A stretch of DNA of 64,000 nt from UBA964 sp037444685. Lineage in GTDB: Bacteria; Pseudomonadota; Gammaproteobacteria; Steroidobacterales; Steroidobacteraceae. The notes under the pieces were generated by a model. The model was not told where the DNA came from, did not search any database, and saw nothing but the letters and a program-made list of their open reading frames with translations. Of this stretch, positions 63,269-64,000 are shown one piece after another. Position 1 is the first letter of the stretch, and every line of letters begins with the position of its first letter. Where the stretch lies: positions 248,001 through 312,000 of the forward strand of contig JBBILX010000002.1 of the NCBI GenBank assembly GCA_037444685.1. Direction: 5' to 3'. Made by a program: the position numbers and the translations under genes.

Positions 63269-64000
63269 TCCAGCGCTCCCCGTCGCGCCCCGCCCGACCC
63301 TCGCGCTCGAGCTTGATCAGGTGCGCCTCGAGCGTGCGCATCGCGAGCCGATGCAGCGCTTCCGGCGTGTCGCGGTAGACGATCCGGACGAGCGCGGCGA
63401 GATCGGCCGGTGCGGCGGCCTGCAGCGCATCGCGCACGCGCCGCTCGCGCCGCAGTCGGTGCTCCACCAGCGACTCGATCACGACCCGGGGCTCGGCCAG
63501 CATGCGGCCGTGTCCCGGAGCGATCAGACGCAGCGGCAGGCCGCGCACGCGCTCGAGGGAATCGAGGTAGTCGCGCATGTCGCCATCCGGGGCGAGGATG
63601 ACCGGCGTCATGCCGTCGAGGATGTGATCGCCGGAGAACAGCAGGCCCTGGTCCTCGAGCAGGTAACAGACGTGGTTCGAGGCATGTCCAGGCGTGTCGA
63701 TCACGCGCAGCCGCTGGCCGTCGGGACCGAGACGCTCATCGCGCACCGGTACGCGATCGGGCCGGAAGCTCTGGTCCTGCCGGCCATCGGCCGGCCCGGG
63801 CCGACCGATCAGCGTCGCGCCGGTGAGCGCCGCGAGCCGCGCCGCCAGTGGCGAGTGATCGGGGTGCGTGTGGGTGACGAGTATGCAGCGCGGCATCGGG
63901 GCGGCGGCGAGCAGCGCGGCTGCGTGCCGCTCGTCATCGGGTCCGGGGTCGACGATGGCCCAGACCGGATCGCCGAGCAGGTAACTGTTGGTGCCGGGCC
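63258..64000 (-). CDS. Metallo-beta-lactamase-fold hydrolase, LACTB2/glyoxalase II-like (partial)
   Basis: The gene enters from the right edge; about 247 residues are visible and the start is missing. The metal motif THTHPDH, then DTPGHASNH, FSGDHIL and APGHG, identify a metallo-beta-lactamase fold close to LACTB2-type hydrolases. A C-terminal winged-helix-like region (about the last 70 residues) is typical of that group. It is coupled to the ABC ATPase gene. Substrate unknown. Confidence 0.87.
   Translation of the reverse strand, partial: PGTNSYLLGDPVWAIVDPGPDDERHAAALLAAAPMPRCILVTHTHPDHSPLAARLAALTGATLIGRPGPADGRQDQSFRPDRVPVRDERLGPDGQRLRVIDTPGHASNHVCYLLEDQGLLFSGDHILDGMTPVILAPDGDMRDYLDSLERVRGLPLRLIAPGHGRMLAEPRVVIESLVEHRLRRERRVRDALQAAAPADLAALVRIVYRDTPEALHRLAMRTLEAHLIKLEREGRAGRDGERWIAL

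Overview
The window is GC-rich DNA from a TonB-receptor-rich proteobacterium that is an anoxygenic phototroph with a type-2 (quinone) reaction centre. Gene content and order (bchP-pucC-bchG-ppsR-ppaA-bchF, puhABCE, bchCXYZ-pufBALMC, acyclic crt genes, TonB receptors with Rieske oxygenases) fit best with an aerobic phototrophic gammaproteobacterium. An alphaproteobacterium such as a sphingomonad cannot be excluded. Genes are densely packed, no gap exceeds about 230 bases, and I saw no tRNA, rRNA, CRISPR array, insertion sequence or phage gene.

Bases 1-25,200 are a catabolic/uptake region. It holds a Rieske ferredoxin, two TonB-dependent receptors, two Rieske oxygenase alpha subunits, a ketosynthase-like/DUF35 fusion, an SCP2-type thiolase, an enoyl-CoA-reductase-like SDR, a carboxymuconolactone decarboxylase-like protein, a Tat-exported C-N hydrolase homologue, an acyl-CoA dehydrogenase, a class III CoA-transferase, a 3-oxoacid CoA-transferase pair, three glutathione transferases, a beta-propeller and two SDRs resembling plant chlorophyll b reductase. 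Three promoters here carry the same dyad, AAACAG-N6-CTGTTT, about 40 bases upstream of the predicted transcription start. The region therefore looks like one regulon for capturing a ring compound and degrading it through CoA thioesters. The substrate cannot be named from sequence. An EAL-HDOD gene inside the region is frameshifted.

Bases 25,250-30,650 hold an exported SDR, two tandem paralogous peptide-type solute-binding proteins without a permease, and an MFS exporter.

Bases 30,650-61,700 are a photosynthesis gene cluster. A leftward block carries ppaA, ppsR, bchG, pucC, bchP, tspO and a small membrane protein. A rightward operon carries bchF-lhaA-puhA-puhB-puhC-puhE. A leftward superoperon carries bchC-bchX-bchY-bchZ-pufB-pufA-pufL-pufM-pufC-ispH. 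Beyond it are crtF-crtE, crtC, crtB, crtD and crtI, then a DUF3422 membrane protein and bchO. Together they make phytylated bacteriochlorophyll a, acyclic methoxylated carotenoids of the spirilloxanthin/spheroidene type, the LH1 antenna and the L/M/H/cytochrome reaction centre. PpsR-type palindromes (TGT-N12-ACA) sit over the promoters of bchC, bchG, ppaA/bchF and crtC/crtE, so the encoded PpsR with the B12-binding PpaA probably controls the cluster. The genes bchN, B, H, L, M, I, D and acsF or bchE are not in the window; bchNBHLM are missing from the place they usually occupy, between bchF and lhaA.

Bases 61,700-64,000 hold a ModF-like double ABC ATPase and a metallo-beta-lactamase-fold hydrolase that runs off the right edge.
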